Shown here: positions 17,035-29,757 of the stretch, in pieces
Position numbering within the stretch: the stretch's first letter is position 1
Layout of the letters: each line of letters opens with the position of its first letter
From: Secundilactobacillus malefermentans DSM 5705 = KCTC 3548
Lineage (GTDB): Bacteria > Bacillota > Bacilli > Lactobacillales > Lactobacillaceae
Assembly (NCBI RefSeq): GCF_001436395.1
Contig: NZ_AZGJ01000003.1
Span: 1-64,000, forward strand
Direction: 5' to 3'
DNA: 64,000 nucleotides
Made by a program: the position numbers and the translations under genes
Notes under the pieces: generated by a model
The model's input: the letters and a program-made list of their open reading frames with translations, nothing else
Told to the model about the DNA's origin: nothing
The model's database searches: none

Positions 17035-18948
17035 TTAGTTTGCGATTTTTGCGATTTTTCCCTGTTCAATATAAACCGTTAAGATTGCAATATCAGCGGG
17101 ATTAACACCACTAATTCGAGTTGCTTGGGCAATCGTAACTGGTCGAATCTTATTCAATTTCTGGTGGGCTTCAGTGGCCAAACCATCAATTGCATCATAA
17201 TCAATTCGATCAGGAATCTTCTTATCTTCCATTTTCTTCATTCGGGCAACGTTAGCTTCCGCCTTTTTGATGTACCCAGCATACTTAATTCGAACTTCAA
17301 CTTGCTCCACAACGCGGCGGTCAAGAGGTTCTGCTGATGCTGGAATAAATTTCAATAAGTCATTGTATGAAACGAGTGGTCGACGAAGAAATTCTGCGGC
17401 CAAAACGCCATCCTTCAATGCCTTTTCGTTATGAGACTCAACGAATGCATTAACTTCAGCTGATGGCTTAACTCGAACGCTATTGAGGCGCTCAAGTTCT
17501 GTTTCAACTGCTTGCTTCTTCGCTTCAAACTTAGCAAGTCGGTCATCCGAAATTAGGCCAAGATCATAGCCCTTTTCAGTTAACCGCATGTCAGCGTTAT
17601 CGTGACGTAAAATCAAGCGATACTCTGCTCGACTCGTCAATAGACGATATGGCTCGTTGGTTCCCTTTGTAACAAGGTCATCAATCATAACGCCAATATA
17701 AGCCTCTGATCGTTTCAAGGTAAATTGACCCTTGTCTAGCGCACGTAATCCAGCGTTGATTCCGGCAATCAGTCCTTGACCAGCTGCCTCTTCGTAACCA
17801 GAAGTTCCGTTGGTTTGGCCAGCGGTATAGAGGTTCTTGATGAGCTTAGTTTCCAGGGTTGGCTTTAATTGGTATGGTGAGACGACATCGTACTCAATTG
17901 CATATCCGGGACGCATCATTTCGGCATTTTCTAATCCCTTGATGGAGTGAAGAATTTTCTGCTGAATTTCCTCTGGCATCGAAGTTGAGAGACCTTGAAC
18001 GTACCATTCCTTGGTGTGACGACCTTCTGGTTCCAAAAATAGTTGGTGCCGCTTCTTGTCCGCAAAACGAACAATCTTATCCTCAATTGAAGGACAGTAG
18101 CGGGGGCCAACCCCTTCGATAACACCTGAGAACATGGGTGCCCGGTCGAGATTATCCCGAATAATTTTATGAGTCGTCTCGTTCGTGTACGTGAGCCAAC
18201 ATGAGAGTTGATTTTTCAGTGAAAGATAGTCTTCATCTGAAGATTCAAAACTAAAGTGGTTCACATCTTCATCACCAGGTTGCTCTTCTGTTTCATCATA
18301 GTTAATGGTTGTTCCATCAACCCGTGGTGGTGTTCCAGTTTTGAATCTGACCAAATTAAGGCCCAGATCCTTTAAGTTTTCAGATAGTTTCATCGCTGGT
18401 TGTGAGTTGTTAGGGCCAGAAGAATACATCAATTCGCCAATGATAATCTTCCCGCGAGCGGCAGTTCCGGAACTGACCACAACCGCCTTTGCGTGATACT
18501 TTGCACCGGTATTTGTGATAACGCCACGGCACTCGCCATCCTCAACGATTAGCTCATCAACGATTCCTTGACGCAAGGTCAAGTTCGGTTCATTTTCGAT
18601 GGTGTTTTTCATTTCCGCATGGTAAGCATGCTTGTCAGCCTGTGCTCGTAAAGCACGTACGGCTGGACCCTTACCCGTATTCAGCATTCTCATCTGAACG
18701 TAGGTCTTATCGATGTTGCGTCCCATTTCGCCACCAAGGGCGTCAATTTCGCGAACAACGATTCCCTTTGCCGGCCCACCAACTGATGGATTACATGGCA
18801 TGAAGGCGACCATGTCCAAATTAATCGTCATCAAAAGGGTTTTGTTCCCCATTCGGGCAGCTGCAAGAGCCGCTTCTGATCCTGCGTGCCCAGCACCAAC
18901 GACGATAACATCGTATTCCTCGCCACTATAGGCTTTTACCCCAGTCAT
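17035..18948 (-). CDS. mnmG: tRNA uridine-5-carboxymethylaminomethyl modification enzyme MnmG
   Basis: FAD- and NADH-dependent partner of MnmE that makes cmnm5U34 in tRNAs reading split codon boxes. The 637-residue protein has the N-terminal [22 protein letters not shown] motif, the conserved SVGGPAKG and [18 protein letters not shown] boxes, and a helical C-terminal domain that contacts MnmE. The start at 18948 is chosen for its AAGGAG; a longer reading frame to 19005 runs through the parS-like palindrome. It is downstream of mnmE on the same strand. Confidence 0.96.
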   Translation of the reverse strand: MTGVKAYSGEEYDVIVVGAGHAGSEAALAAARMGNKTLLMTINLDMVAFMPCNPSVGGPAKGIVVREIDALGGEMGRNIDKTYVQMRMLNTGKGPAVRALRAQADKHAYHAEMKNTIENEPNLTLRQGIVDELIVEDGECRGVITNTGAKYHAKAVVVSSGTAARGKIIIGELMYSSGPNNSQPAMKLSENLKDLGLNLVRFKTGTPPRVDGTTINYDETEEQPGDEDVNHFSFESSDEDYLSLKNQLSCWLTYTNETTHKIIRDNLDRAPMFSGVIEGVGPRYCPSIEDKIVRFADKKRHQLFLEPEGRHTKEWYVQGLSTSMPEEIQQKILHSIKGLENAEMMRPGYAIEYDVVSPYQLKPTLETKLIKNLYTAGQTNGTSGYEEAAGQGLIAGINAGLRALDKGQFTLKRSEAYIGVMIDDLVTKGTNEPYRLLTSRAEYRLILRHDNADMRLTEKGYDLGLISDDRLAKFEAKKQAVETELERLNSVRVKPSAEVNAFVESHNEKALKDGVLAAEFLRRPLVSYNDLLKFIPASAEPLDRRVVEQVEVRIKYAGYIKKAEANVARMKKMEDKKIPDRIDYDAIDGLATEAHQKLNKIRPVTIAQATRISGVNPADIAILTVYIEQGKIAKIAN

Positions 18949-18967
18949 TTCTTTTCTCCTTTTAAAT

Positions 18968-18983
18968 TGTTTCATGTGAAACA
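18968..18983. promoter_or_regulatory. parS: parS-like centromere site
   Basis: Sixteen-base palindrome TGTTTCATGTGAAACA, one base from the ParB-binding consensus TGTTTCACGTGAAACA. It lies in the 63-base gap between mnmE and mnmG, about 4 kb from oriC, where parS sites cluster in Firmicutes. parA and parB themselves are not in this window. Confidence 0.75.
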
Positions 18984-19011
18984 TTTTTGATTGTTTGGGT
19001 GACACTTTTAC

Positions 19012-20403
19012 TTACTTTCCGACACAAAATTGACTAAATAACTGATCAAGCAGTTCGTCTTGATAACTGTCACCCGTAATTTCACCCAGTAGGTTCCAGC
19101 AACGGGTCATATCAATTTGCACAAGGTCAACGGGCATCCCTGCTGCGATACCGTGAAGCACGTCTCCTAAAGCATCGTTGGCCTGATTAAGTAAGCCAAT
19201 GTGACGAGCATTTGTCACCATAACGCTGTTTTGATTGCTCTCAATACCCTCATCAAAGAATAGACTTGCGATTCGTTCCTCAAGTTGATCTAATCCTTGG
19301 TTGGTTAGAACGGAGGTCCCGATAATATCTTCCGGTTTTGCCCAGTCAGCCAAATCTTCATTGGACACTTTTCGCTCCAAATCGGTCTTGTTTAAAATGA
19401 TGAGTCGCTTGTCATCATCCGTAATATCAAGCAAATTACGATCTTCATCAGTTAGTGGCTCACTCGCATTAATGACGACCAATACCAAATCTGCCGTATT
19501 GATTGCTTTTCGTGACCGTTCGACACCAATTTTTTCAACTTTGTCTTCGGTATCTCGGATTCCTGCCGTATCAACCAATTTCAACGGAACACCGCGAACA
19601 TTAACGAATTCTTCGATAACATCCCGTGTCGTTCCCGCAACGTCAGTGACAATTGCCTTGTCCTCATGAAGCAAATGGTTCAAAAGACTTGATTTCCCAA
19701 CGTTAGGACGTCCCACAATGGCAGTTGCTAATCCATCACGAAGCACTTTTCCCTGTTTTGCGGTTTTTAACAATCGCTCAATTGACTGACGAACCTCAGT
19801 TGCTTTTTCTCTCAGTAATTTGGTAGTTAACGTTTCGACGTCATCATATTCTGGATAATCGATGTTAACTTCAACTTGAGCCAACACTTCCAAAATATCT
19901 TGGCGCAAATTCTTAATTAGCCGTGACAAACTGCCATCTAGTTGGTTCAGGGCAACCTTCATCGACTTGTCCGTTTTTGCGCGAATCAAGTCCATAACTG
20001 CCTCTGCCTGAGATAAATCTAATCGGCCATTCAAAAAGGCCCGTTTTGTAAATTCACCTGGTTCGGCCATTCGTGCGCCATTACTCAAAATTAGCTGCAA
20101 GATTTCATTTGTCGCAACTAACCCACCGTGACAGTTAACTTCTACCACGTCTTCTTTAGTGTACGTTTTAGGTGCCCGCATTACTGAAACCATAACCTCG
20201 TCTACTTCATCTTTGGTTTTTGGTTCAATAATGTGACCATAATTAATGGTATGACTGGCAACCTTTGCCAAGTCTTTGCCTCTATATACTTTTTCTACAA
20301 TGCTGATTGCGTCCTCACCACTCACTCGAATGATGGAAATACCGCCTTCGCCAGGTGGCGTTGCAACGGCTGCAATCGTATCAAATTCAGTTGTCGTTGA
20401 CAT
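19012..20403 (-). CDS. mnmE: tRNA modification GTPase MnmE
   Basis: GTPase that with MnmG installs the carboxymethylaminomethyl group on U34 of tRNA. The 463 residues show the N-terminal formyl-THF-binding domain, a helical domain, an inserted G domain with [10 protein letters not shown] (P-loop), DVAGTTRD (switch I), DTAGIRD (G3) and NKTD (G4), and the C-terminal CVGK motif whose cysteine is conserved. The SD AGGAGG precedes ATG 20403. It lies downstream of jag behind a terminator-like hairpin. Confidence 0.96.
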   Translation of the reverse strand: MSTTTEFDTIAAVATPPGEGGISIIRVSGEDAISIVEKVYRGKDLAKVASHTINYGHIIEPKTKDEVDEVMVSVMRAPKTYTKEDVVEVNCHGGLVATNEILQLILSNGARMAEPGEFTKRAFLNGRLDLSQAEAVMDLIRAKTDKSMKVALNQLDGSLSRLIKNLRQDILEVLAQVEVNIDYPEYDDVETLTTKLLREKATEVRQSIERLLKTAKQGKVLRDGLATAIVGRPNVGKSSLLNHLLHEDKAIVTDVAGTTRDVIEEFVNVRGVPLKLVDTAGIRDTEDKVEKIGVERSRKAINTADLVLVVINASEPLTDEDRNLLDITDDDKRLIILNKTDLERKVSNEDLADWAKPEDIIGTSVLTNQGLDQLEERIASLFFDEGIESNQNSVMVTNARHIGLLNQANDALGDVLHGIAAGMPVDLVQIDMTRCWNLLGEITGDSYQDELLDQLFSQFCVGK

Positions 20404-20437
20404 ACTTTGTACCTCCTAATTGCTCATGACTGCACAA

Positions 20438-20485
20438 AAAAAGTGCCCACTCCATGCCACCTAATAGCATGGATAAAGCACTTTG
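20438..20485 (-). terminator. terminator downstream of jag
   Basis: Two-part stem on the minus strand (AAAGTGC with GCACTTT, and CCATGC with GCATGG inside) followed by a run of seven T. Confidence 0.65.
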
Positions 20486-20570
20486 ACTACTTTATCTTTT
20501 AAGATAAGAATGATTGCTTCTAATATAAAATGGATTCGCTACTTTGTCAATTAAAACCCAGCTGTTCGGT

Positions 20571-21290
20571 TTACAATTTTGGGGCAATGACAACTGAGCG
20601 CCGTGGCTCTTTGCCAGCTGAATATGTAATAACGTGGTGGTTTTGTCCAAGTGTTGAATGAATTTGTTTGCGTTCAAATGAAGGCATTGGGTCTAAATAC
20701 ACGGGCTTGCCCGTCGCAACGACTTCGCGAGCCATATTATCAGCAAGTCGGATAAGCGTCTCAGCTCGTCGCTCACGGTAACCAGCAACGTCCAATTCCG
20801 CGTCTAAATGCGCTGCACCCTTATGGTTCAAGAAAATCTGTGCCAGGCTTTGTAGTGCGTTAATTGTCCGTCCGTGCTTCCCAATTAAGAGACCTTCCGC
20901 TTCGGTCGTAAATCGAACCGTCACCTTGCGCTGCTGCAGGTCTACTTCTGTGGTGGCATCCACTCCGAGTTGAGAGACAATGTCCAACAAGTAACCCTCT
21001 AACTCATCAATTGCCTGCTCATTTGACTCAGATTTATGCTGTGGCTTTTGGGTGGCTACTTTCATTCGTTTCGGCTGCTTTTTAACAGCCTGTTTAACTG
21101 GCTTATCATCAACGACTTTTTTAGGTGCCCGCTTGATGATGCTTACTTCCGCCTGTCGTTTGCCAATTCCCAAGAATCCGTGCCGAGGCTGAACCTCGAT
21201 TGAAATGTCTGCGTGCTCACGATCTAGCTGCATAGTTGAAAGGCCAGCCTCAATTGCTGTCTCAACCGTTGCGCCTTTAAAAACCGTCAT
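20571..21290 (-). CDS. jag: RNA-binding protein KhpB/Jag
   Basis: A 239-residue RNA-binding protein with an N-terminal Jag_N domain (FKGATVETAIEAGL), a basic linker rich in lysine, a KH domain with GKHGRTINALQSLAQ, and an R3H domain (RERRAETLIRLADNMARE). In streptococci and lactobacilli it pairs with KhpA and influences cell division and peptidoglycan synthesis. The ATG at 21290 has AGGAGG 5 bases upstream; the longer frame to 21353 has no such site. It follows yidC, the standard order, but a hairpin terminator separates them. Confidence 0.93.
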   Translation of the reverse strand: MTVFKGATVETAIEAGLSTMQLDREHADISIEVQPRHGFLGIGKRQAEVSIIKRAPKKVVDDKPVKQAVKKQPKRMKVATQKPQHKSESNEQAIDELEGYLLDIVSQLGVDATTEVDLQQRKVTVRFTTEAEGLLIGKHGRTINALQSLAQIFLNHKGAAHLDAELDVAGYRERRAETLIRLADNMAREVVATGKPVYLDPMPSFERKQIHSTLGQNHHVITYSAGKEPRRSVVIAPKL

Positions 21291-21392
21291 GAAATTTCCT
21301 CCTAATTGCTCGATAACTCTTTTATCAATGATTTCCAGATTCGATTTTATCATATTAAACGCATGAATAGCGGCTTAATTGGACAAAAAATA

Positions 21393-21427
21393 AAAAGCTA
21401 GGACAAAAGTTACTTTGTCTTAGCTTT
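21393..21427 (-). terminator. terminator downstream of yidC
   Basis: About 15-bp imperfect stem followed on the minus strand by T-rich sequence; lies between yidC and jag. Confidence 0.75.
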
Positions 21428-21443
21428 CGAATTTTCTAAACGA

Positions 21444-22277
21444 TTATTTACGACGACTCTTTCGAGCTCGTTTCATCGCCTTTTTAACAGTTCGTTCATG
21501 ATCCAACTGTTCTTGTTGCTTCTGATCCCGTTCCTTCTTAATCTTCCATGGGTTTTGAATCGTCAACGTCTGTCCAGCTTGGAAGGCGTTGGTGATGACC
21601 CAGTAAAGTGAAAGGGCTGAAGGAACATTTAAGGCGGTGAAGAAGATAACGACCGGCATTCCGACCGTCATCATCGTCGTCATTCCGCTACTTTCTGGTT
21701 GTGACTTCATTGAAAGCCACGAACTGAAGAAGGTAAATACTGCAGCCAAGATTGGAAGGACAAAATAAGGATCTTTGTCACCGAGTTTTAACCACAGGAA
21801 TGAACCTGTTCTTAAAACCTCAGTCCGCCAGATAGCTTGATACAGCGCCCAAATAATTGGCAATTGCACAATCAATGGTAAGCACCCCGCAACTGGATTC
21901 ACACCAGCCTCAGAATATAATTTTTGTTGTTCTTCTCGAAGTTTCTGCATTGTTTCCGTGTCACGAGAAGAGTATTTCTTTTGTAATGCTTTAAGTTGTG
22001 GTTGGACTTCTTGGGTTCTTCGCATACTTCGCGTCTGGAAGATCATCAAAGGTAAGATGACGATTCGGACCAAAATAGTAAAGACGATGATTCCCAATCC
22101 ATAACTACCGTTAAATAGATGAGACAACCAGATAATAGCTCGCGAGAAGTTTAGGACAATTAAACCGTCCCAAATTCCCGTACTATTACTTGTGATTGGC
22201 TTATTACTACAAGCGGATAGCAGGAGAACTAATCCAACGAGTCCCAGCATCAATAGGATACGTCTATATTTTTTCAC
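21444..22277 (-). CDS. yidC: membrane protein insertase YidC
   Basis: Inserts and folds membrane proteins with or without SecYEG. The 277-residue precursor has a lipoprotein signal with lipobox LLLSAC (cysteine about 23), five hydrophobic segments after maturation, the conserved hydrophilic-groove arginine in the [23 protein letters not shown] region, a coiled-coil cytoplasmic hairpin, and a basic tail (RARKSRRK). The size matches Gram-positive YidC1/YidC2 (SpoIIIJ/YqjG). Its start overlaps the rnpA stop by 4 bases, so the two are coupled. Confidence 0.94.
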   Translation of the reverse strand: MKKYRRILLMLGLVGLVLLLSACSNKPITSNSTGIWDGLIVLNFSRAIIWLSHLFNGSYGLGIIVFTILVRIVILPLMIFQTRSMRRTQEVQPQLKALQKKYSSRDTETMQKLREEQQKLYSEAGVNPVAGCLPLIVQLPIIWALYQAIWRTEVLRTGSFLWLKLGDKDPYFVLPILAAVFTFFSSWLSMKSQPESSGMTTMMTVGMPVVIFFTALNVPSALSLYWVITNAFQAGQTLTIQNPWKIKKERDQKQQEQLDHERTVKKAMKRARKSRRK

Positions 22278-22636
22278 TGTTTTTCCTCACTATAATTAGA
22301 GTCAAGTAGCTTTGCTAACTTCAATACGTGGATCAAGTGATGTTTAGTTTCTTCCATTGATAACTGGTCAGCCCTAGGACGAGCAATTACCAAAAAATCG
22401 ACATCTTGCTTTAAATCTGGTTTCAATTCTAACAGTGTCTGCCGAATTCTTCTCTTGACCCAGTTACGGTGAACCGCATTCCCAATCTTTTTGCCAACTG
22501 AAATTCCAACCCGAAAATGGGGCTGATCTTTTTTATCCATAGTATAGATAACAAATTGGCGGTTTGCGACCGAGTTACGCGTTTCAAAAACTTTTTGAAA
22601 CTCCGCTTCTTTTTTTACACGGTATGATTTTCGCAT
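22274..22636 (-). CDS. rnpA: ribonuclease P protein component
   Basis: Basic 120-residue protein subunit of RNase P, which trims the 5' leader of pre-tRNA. It starts [17 protein letters not shown] and carries the RNR-like signature in [19 protein letters not shown], which binds the RNA subunit and metal. It follows rpmH in the conserved rpmH-rnpA-yidC order. An internal terminator-like hairpin between rpmH and rnpA probably tunes the ratio. Confidence 0.95.
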   Translation of the reverse strand: MRKSYRVKKEAEFQKVFETRNSVANRQFVIYTMDKKDQPHFRVGISVGKKIGNAVHRNWVKRRIRQTLLELKPDLKQDVDFLVIARPRADQLSMEETKHHLIHVLKLAKLLDSNYSEEKQ

Positions 22637-22705
22637 GATACATCTCCAAAATGTGTCGAATCATCTGATACAAAAAGGCCCGACCAAATTCAGTGAAAAA
22701 GAAAA

Positions 22706-22727
22706 GACCACTGAACGGTCAGTGGCC
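22706..22727 (-). terminator. terminator between rpmH and rnpA
   Basis: 9-bp stem (22706-22714 with 22719-22727), ACGG loop, followed on the minus strand by TTTTCTTTTT. Likely partial read-through into rnpA. Confidence 0.7.
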
Positions 22728-22862
22728 TTATGCAGATAATACTTTTCTGCCTCTTTGGCGTCTACGAGCTAATACGTTACGACCGTTGCTGGTACTCATA
22801 CGCTTGCGGAAGCCGTGAACACGTGCACGATGACGACGCTTTGGTTGGTAAGTTCTCTTCAT
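22728..22862 (-). CDS. rpmH: 50S ribosomal protein L34
   Basis: A 44-residue, highly basic ribosomal protein. Reading the minus strand from 22862 gives [20 protein letters not shown] and ends in GRKVLSA, a nearly universal L34 sequence of normal length. An AGGAGGTGT ribosome binding site lies upstream. It marks the left border of oriC, as in most bacteria. Confidence 0.97.
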   Translation of the reverse strand: MKRTYQPKRRHRARVHGFRKRMSTSNGRNVLARRRQRGRKVLSA

Positions 22863-23353
22863 AAGGACACCTCCTACTTAACTAGCTTTTTGAGCTGATT
22901 TATTTACATCATAGATTTCCTAAATGCATTTCCTGAATATAATATCATATTATAGCCAAACTTCAAAGGGCTAATTTAGATTTCTCTGTGATTTTTTAAT
23001 TTTTAAATTTTGTTTCATGCACAGAGCCTGTGGATAACTTGTGCATATCTTTATTATTATCCACTGGAAACTCACAGGCTCATCCCCCAATTCACAGGCA
23101 CTGGAAAAAGAGCCTCCTCACCTTGTTAATACTGTGGATAACTTGTGAAACACTTGTTGCTATGCACTTCCTTTTACACAACGTTCTGTGGATAACTTGA
23201 AGATTATTGAAAAACTTCTGACTTATCAACAGCCCTGTGGAAAACTTTTCGACAGCCTGTGAAACATTTATGAACAGGTTCGTTTACCTGTGGAAAACTC
23301 TAAAACTTCATGCTAAACTGAATTTACTATTTCACATAGGAGGAGGAAAAAAA
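22863..23353. other. oriC: oriC, left part: DnaA-box region upstream of dnaA
   Basis: Perfect DnaA boxes (TGTGGATAA) at 23029, 23133 and 23187. One-mismatch boxes lie at 23057 (TTATCCACT), 23223 (TTATCAACA), 23236 and 23289 (TGTGGAAAA). AT-rich sequence at 22930-23020 precedes the boxes. This is the usual origin half between rpmH and dnaA and also contains the dnaA promoter, which is probably autoregulated by DnaA. Confidence 0.9.
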
Positions 23354-24694
23354 TTGCTTGATCTTCAAACAGTATGGGGAGCAATCGCCGAAAGTTTTCG
23401 AAAAGTCTCGACACCCGTCACTTATTCGACCTGGATTGCGAGCGCTCAACCTATTTCATTAATTAATCATCAGCTAACGATCAAGCTGCCGTCTGCCCTA
23501 CATAAAGATTATTGGGAAAGTAATCTGACACAGGAGCTGGTTGAATTTGCCTACCAAGCAACCCATGAGGATATTCAGCCAGATTTTGTTGTCGACATAG
23601 ATCCAGTTGAAACTGCTACTCGCAAAACAACCAGCGATAACGCTAATGAGAATGTTCCGACATTTATGAAGGAAACGAAACTAAATCCCAAGTATACGTT
23701 TGATACCTTTGTTATTGGTAAAGGAAATCAAATGGCTCACGCCGCTGCGTTAGTTGTTTCAGAAGAACCTGGTGCAATGTATAATCCACTCTTCTTTTAT
23801 GGTGGTGTTGGTTTGGGCAAGACCCACTTGATGCACGCCATTGGTAACAAAATGATGCTCGATAGACCCAACACTCGCGTTAAATACGTGACCAGTGAGG
23901 CATTCACCAATGACTTTATTAACGCTATTCAAACCAAGACACAGGAACAATTCCGTCAAGAATATCGAAATGCCGACCTCTTATTAGTCGATGATATTCA
24001 ATTTTTTGCTGATAAAGAGGGAACTCAGGAGGAATTTTTCCATACCTTTAACTCCCTATATGATGATGGCAAACAGATTGTATTGACTTCTGACCGGCTA
24101 CCACGGGAAATTCCAAAGCTGCAAGATCGGTTAGTTTCCCGATTTGCATGGGGATTATCCGTTGATATTACGCCTCCTGATTTGGAAACTAGAATCGCCA
24201 TTTTACGAAATAAAGCCAACGCTGATCATATTGATATCCCAGATGACACACTGAGCTACATCGCTGGTCAAATTGACTCCAACGTTCGTGAATTAGAGGG
24301 TGCTTTGGCACGAGTTCACGCTTATTCCAAACTCAAAAACACCCCTATTTCAACGGATCTAGTCGCTAAATCGTTAAAGAGTCTCAATCTTGGAAACTCT
24401 CACGCTGAGATTACCATTCTGTCTATTCAAAATGCCGTTGCAAGCTACTATCACGTCTCACTTGCCGACCTTAAAGGAAAGAAACGAATGAAATCAATCG
24501 TGATGCCGAGGCAGATTGCCATGTACCTTTGCCGGGAACTGACTGACAATTCGCTTCCTAAAATTGGGACTGAGTTTGGCGGTAAGGATCACACAACCGT
24601 TATCCATGCTTACGAAAAAATCACTGAATCTCTTAAAAATGATACCAATCTTCAAAACGAGATTTCTGACTTAAAAAATGAACTTAAAAGATAG
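23354..24694 (+). CDS. dnaA: chromosomal replication initiator protein DnaA
   Basis: AAA+ ATPase that binds DnaA boxes and melts oriC. The 446-residue protein has the N-terminal helicase-loader domain, Walker [11 protein letters not shown], Walker [11 protein letters not shown], sensor motifs, and a C-terminal DNA-binding domain with the signature [27 protein letters not shown]. The start is TTG 23354, preceded by a very strong AGGAGGAGG; upstream in-frame codons would encode a non-homologous extension through DnaA boxes. DnaA boxes flank it on both sides. Confidence 0.97.
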   Translation: MLDLQTVWGAIAESFRKVSTPVTYSTWIASAQPISLINHQLTIKLPSALHKDYWESNLTQELVEFAYQATHEDIQPDFVVDIDPVETATRKTTSDNANENVPTFMKETKLNPKYTFDTFVIGKGNQMAHAAALVVSEEPGAMYNPLFFYGGVGLGKTHLMHAIGNKMMLDRPNTRVKYVTSEAFTNDFINAIQTKTQEQFRQEYRNADLLLVDDIQFFADKEGTQEEFFHTFNSLYDDGKQIVLTSDRLPREIPKLQDRLVSRFAWGLSVDITPPDLETRIAILRNKANADHIDIPDDTLSYIAGQIDSNVRELEGALARVHAYSKLKNTPISTDLVAKSLKSLNLGNSHAEITILSIQNAVASYYHVSLADLKGKKRMKSIVMPRQIAMYLCRELTDNSLPKIGTEFGGKDHTTVIHAYEKITESLKNDTNLQNEISDLKNELKR

Positions 24695-24696
24695 TA

Positions 24697-24753
24697 AAAA
24701 GGCAATCACTTATCCTAAATTAAAAATTTGGGATTAATGACTGCTTTTTTTTC
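24697..24753 (+). terminator. terminator downstream of dnaA
   Basis: Long imperfect stem pairing AGGCAATCACTTATCC-like sequence with GGATTAATGACTGCT, followed by eight T. Confidence 0.7.
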
Positions 24754-24779
24754 GTATTTTAGGCTATCATGGGAATAGT

Positions 24780-24973
24780 AACTTTATTTGCTAATTCTCG
24801 CGGTTGTGGATAAATGTAATTTTTTTGTAAAGTTATCCACAAGTTATGCACAGGCCAATTTTCACGGTGGGGCTCACTTCTACATAGTTATCCACCGTAT
24901 CAACTGCCCTACTACGACTACTATCTTTTTATTAATTAATATAAATACATCCCTAAGGAGTGACACACTTATT
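24780..24973. other. oriC: oriC, right part: DnaA boxes between dnaA and dnaN
   Basis: Perfect boxes at 24805 (TGTGGATAA) and 24833 (TTATCCACA); one-mismatch boxes at 24844 (TTATGCACA) and 24888 (TTATCCACC), next to T-rich sequence at 24814-24832. Bipartite origins flanking dnaA are known in Bacillus; which half is unwound here cannot be told by eye. Confidence 0.85.
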
Positions 24974-26113
24974 ATGAAATTTTCAATTCGCCGTTCAGTT
25001 TTCATCAAGGAATTATCAAACGTCCAACGCGCCATTTCATCAAAAACAACGATTCCAATATTAACGGGACTAAAACTAGTTGCCACAGATAACGGTCTGA
25101 CACTTACTGGATCTAATGCTGATATTTCAATTGAAACGACCATTTCTGCGAGCGATGAAGATAACGCATTAGCAATCGCAAGTACGGGTGCCATTGTGTT
25201 ACCTGCCCGATTCTTTAGTGAAATCATCAAACGACTACCAGAAGAAACATTCCAATTAGAAGTAACTGAAGGATTTCAAACTGAGATTACTTCTGGTTCT
25301 GCATCCTTTAATGTTAATGGGCTAGATGCCAACAACTATCCTCACCTACCTGAAATTGATACAACTGATGCCATCAAATTAGATGGTGCGGTTTTCCGCG
25401 AATTAATCAGTCAAACGGTTATTGCCGTTTCTAATCAAGAAAGCCGGCCAATCTTAACTGGGGTCCATTTTGTCTTGGATGAAAATCAATTCTTGGCGGT
25501 TGCTACCGATAGTCATCGATTAAGCCAACGAAAAGTTAACTTACAAACGGGATCGACTTCTAAGTATGATGTTATTATTCCTGGTAAGAGTTTAGTTGAA
25601 CTCTCCCGAATGATTGGTGACGAATACGATCAAGTTGAAATGCGCCTTTCTGAAAATCAGGCCCTATTCATCTTGGGAGAAACCTCTTTCTACACACGTT
25701 TGTTAGAAGGAACTTACCCTGATACATCCCGACTCATCCCTAAAGAAGCGGAGACGACACTTGAATTCGAAGCACCCGCTTTGCTTGCTGCAATTGAGCG
25801 AGCATCCCTTCTTTCACATGAATCGCGCAATAACGTCATCAAATTAATCATTAAGCCTAGCGAAAAGTCAGTTGTGATTTACGGCAACTCACCCGATGTT
25901 GGTAAAGTTGAAGAAGCATTAGTTCCTAACACTGTGGAAGGTTCGGAAATAGAAATTTCATTCAACCCAGATTACATGAAGGACGCCCTTCATTCATTTG
26001 GTCAATCAACCATTAAAGTTTCGTTTACCTCAGCGTTACGACCATTTACCTTAGTTCCAACTGAGGATGATGAAAACTTCATTCAATTGATTACGCCAGT
26101 TAGAACGTTCTAA
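24974..26113 (+). CDS. dnaN: DNA polymerase III sliding clamp (beta subunit)
   Basis: Ring-shaped dimeric processivity clamp. The 379 residues have three repeated clamp domains, beginning MKFSIRRSVFIKELSNVQRAI and ending FIQLITPVRTF; the C-terminal hydrophobic pocket that binds polymerase, MutS and others is conserved. The ATG at 24974 is preceded by AAGGAG at a fairly long distance (13 bases); the reading frame extends upstream to 24788 through DnaA boxes, which I take as non-coding. Confidence 0.97.
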   Translation: MKFSIRRSVFIKELSNVQRAISSKTTIPILTGLKLVATDNGLTLTGSNADISIETTISASDEDNALAIASTGAIVLPARFFSEIIKRLPEETFQLEVTEGFQTEITSGSASFNVNGLDANNYPHLPEIDTTDAIKLDGAVFRELISQTVIAVSNQESRPILTGVHFVLDENQFLAVATDSHRLSQRKVNLQTGSTSKYDVIIPGKSLVELSRMIGDEYDQVEMRLSENQALFILGETSFYTRLLEGTYPDTSRLIPKEAETTLEFEAPALLAAIERASLLSHESRNNVIKLIIKPSEKSVVIYGNSPDVGKVEEALVPNTVEGSEIEISFNPDYMKDALHSFGQSTIKVSFTSALRPFTLVPTEDDENFIQLITPVRTF

Positions 26114-26131
26114 ACGACGAAAATAATCGCG

Positions 26132-26167
26132 AAAAGCCACCAGAAATTTCATTTCTTGGTGGCTTTT
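26132..26167. terminator. terminator downstream of dnaN
   Basis: About 16-bp stem with GCCACC/GGTGGC core, short TTC loop and T-run. Confidence 0.88.
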
Positions 26168-26322
26168 TGTGTGGTTTTAAATTTTCCAGCTGAAAAGTTG
26201 AAAAATACCTAATTTTAATTTTAAAGCCGTTATTTTTCGTTCTCAGGAATTTTAGACAGTTTGATATTCAGAACCTTAAATTTCATAAAAATGCGCAGAG
26301 AGCGTTATATGGTGTCGTAAAC

Positions 26323-26351
26323 TGTACAATCGGTCTGATAAAGGGTATAAT
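26323..26351 (+). promoter_or_regulatory. predicted promoter of the S4-recF-gyrBA operon
   Basis: TGTACA (26323-26328) and TATAAT (26346-26351) with a 17-base spacer, 28 bases before the S4-domain gene. The 26168-26322 stretch upstream has no other recognisable feature. Confidence 0.6.
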
Positions 26352-26379
26352 ATTCGTATGTGAAAAGGTGGGTGGAAAG

Positions 26380-26598
26380 ATGAAAAAAGACGTTACCATT
26401 GATACACCCTATATAACATTAGGACAGTTACTCAAGGCGGAAGCAGTCATTAGTTCGGGCGGTCAAGCAAAATGGTTTTTGCATGACAATGATGTTTTAG
26501 TGAACGGTGAGCGCGATGATCGTCGGGGTAAGAAGCTTTACGAAGGCGATACGGTTGCTGTACCTGATGTTGGATCATTTACGATTCATTCAAAGTAG
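26380..26598 (+). CDS. yaaA: S4-domain RNA-binding protein YaaA
   Basis: A 72-residue protein consisting of one S4 RNA-binding fold (TLGQLLKAEAVISSGGQAKWFLHDNDVLVNGERDDRRGKKLYEGD). In Bacillus the homologue sits between dnaN and recF and has been connected with 50S ribosome assembly. The start at 26380 follows AAAGGTGGGTGG; a GTG 12 bases earlier lies inside the SD. It is separated from recF by 8 bases. Confidence 0.92.
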   Translation: MKKDVTIDTPYITLGQLLKAEAVISSGGQAKWFLHDNDVLVNGERDDRRGKKLYEGDTVAVPDVGSFTIHSK

Positions 26599-26606
26599 GG
26601 TGAAAC

Positions 26607-29706
<3,100 letters not shown>

Positions 29707-29757
29707 GTAACCAACCTAAATTGAGTTGGATTTGAATTAAGACTGGAGGTTGCAAAT

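Noticed and set aside
18949-19005. N-terminal extension of MnmG through the parS-like site
   Set aside because: MnmG homologues begin near the FAD motif, and the correct SD is at 18950-18960.
24788-24973. 62-residue extension of DnaN
   Set aside because: The reading frame passes through DnaA boxes and lacks an SD; the homologous start is ATG 24974.
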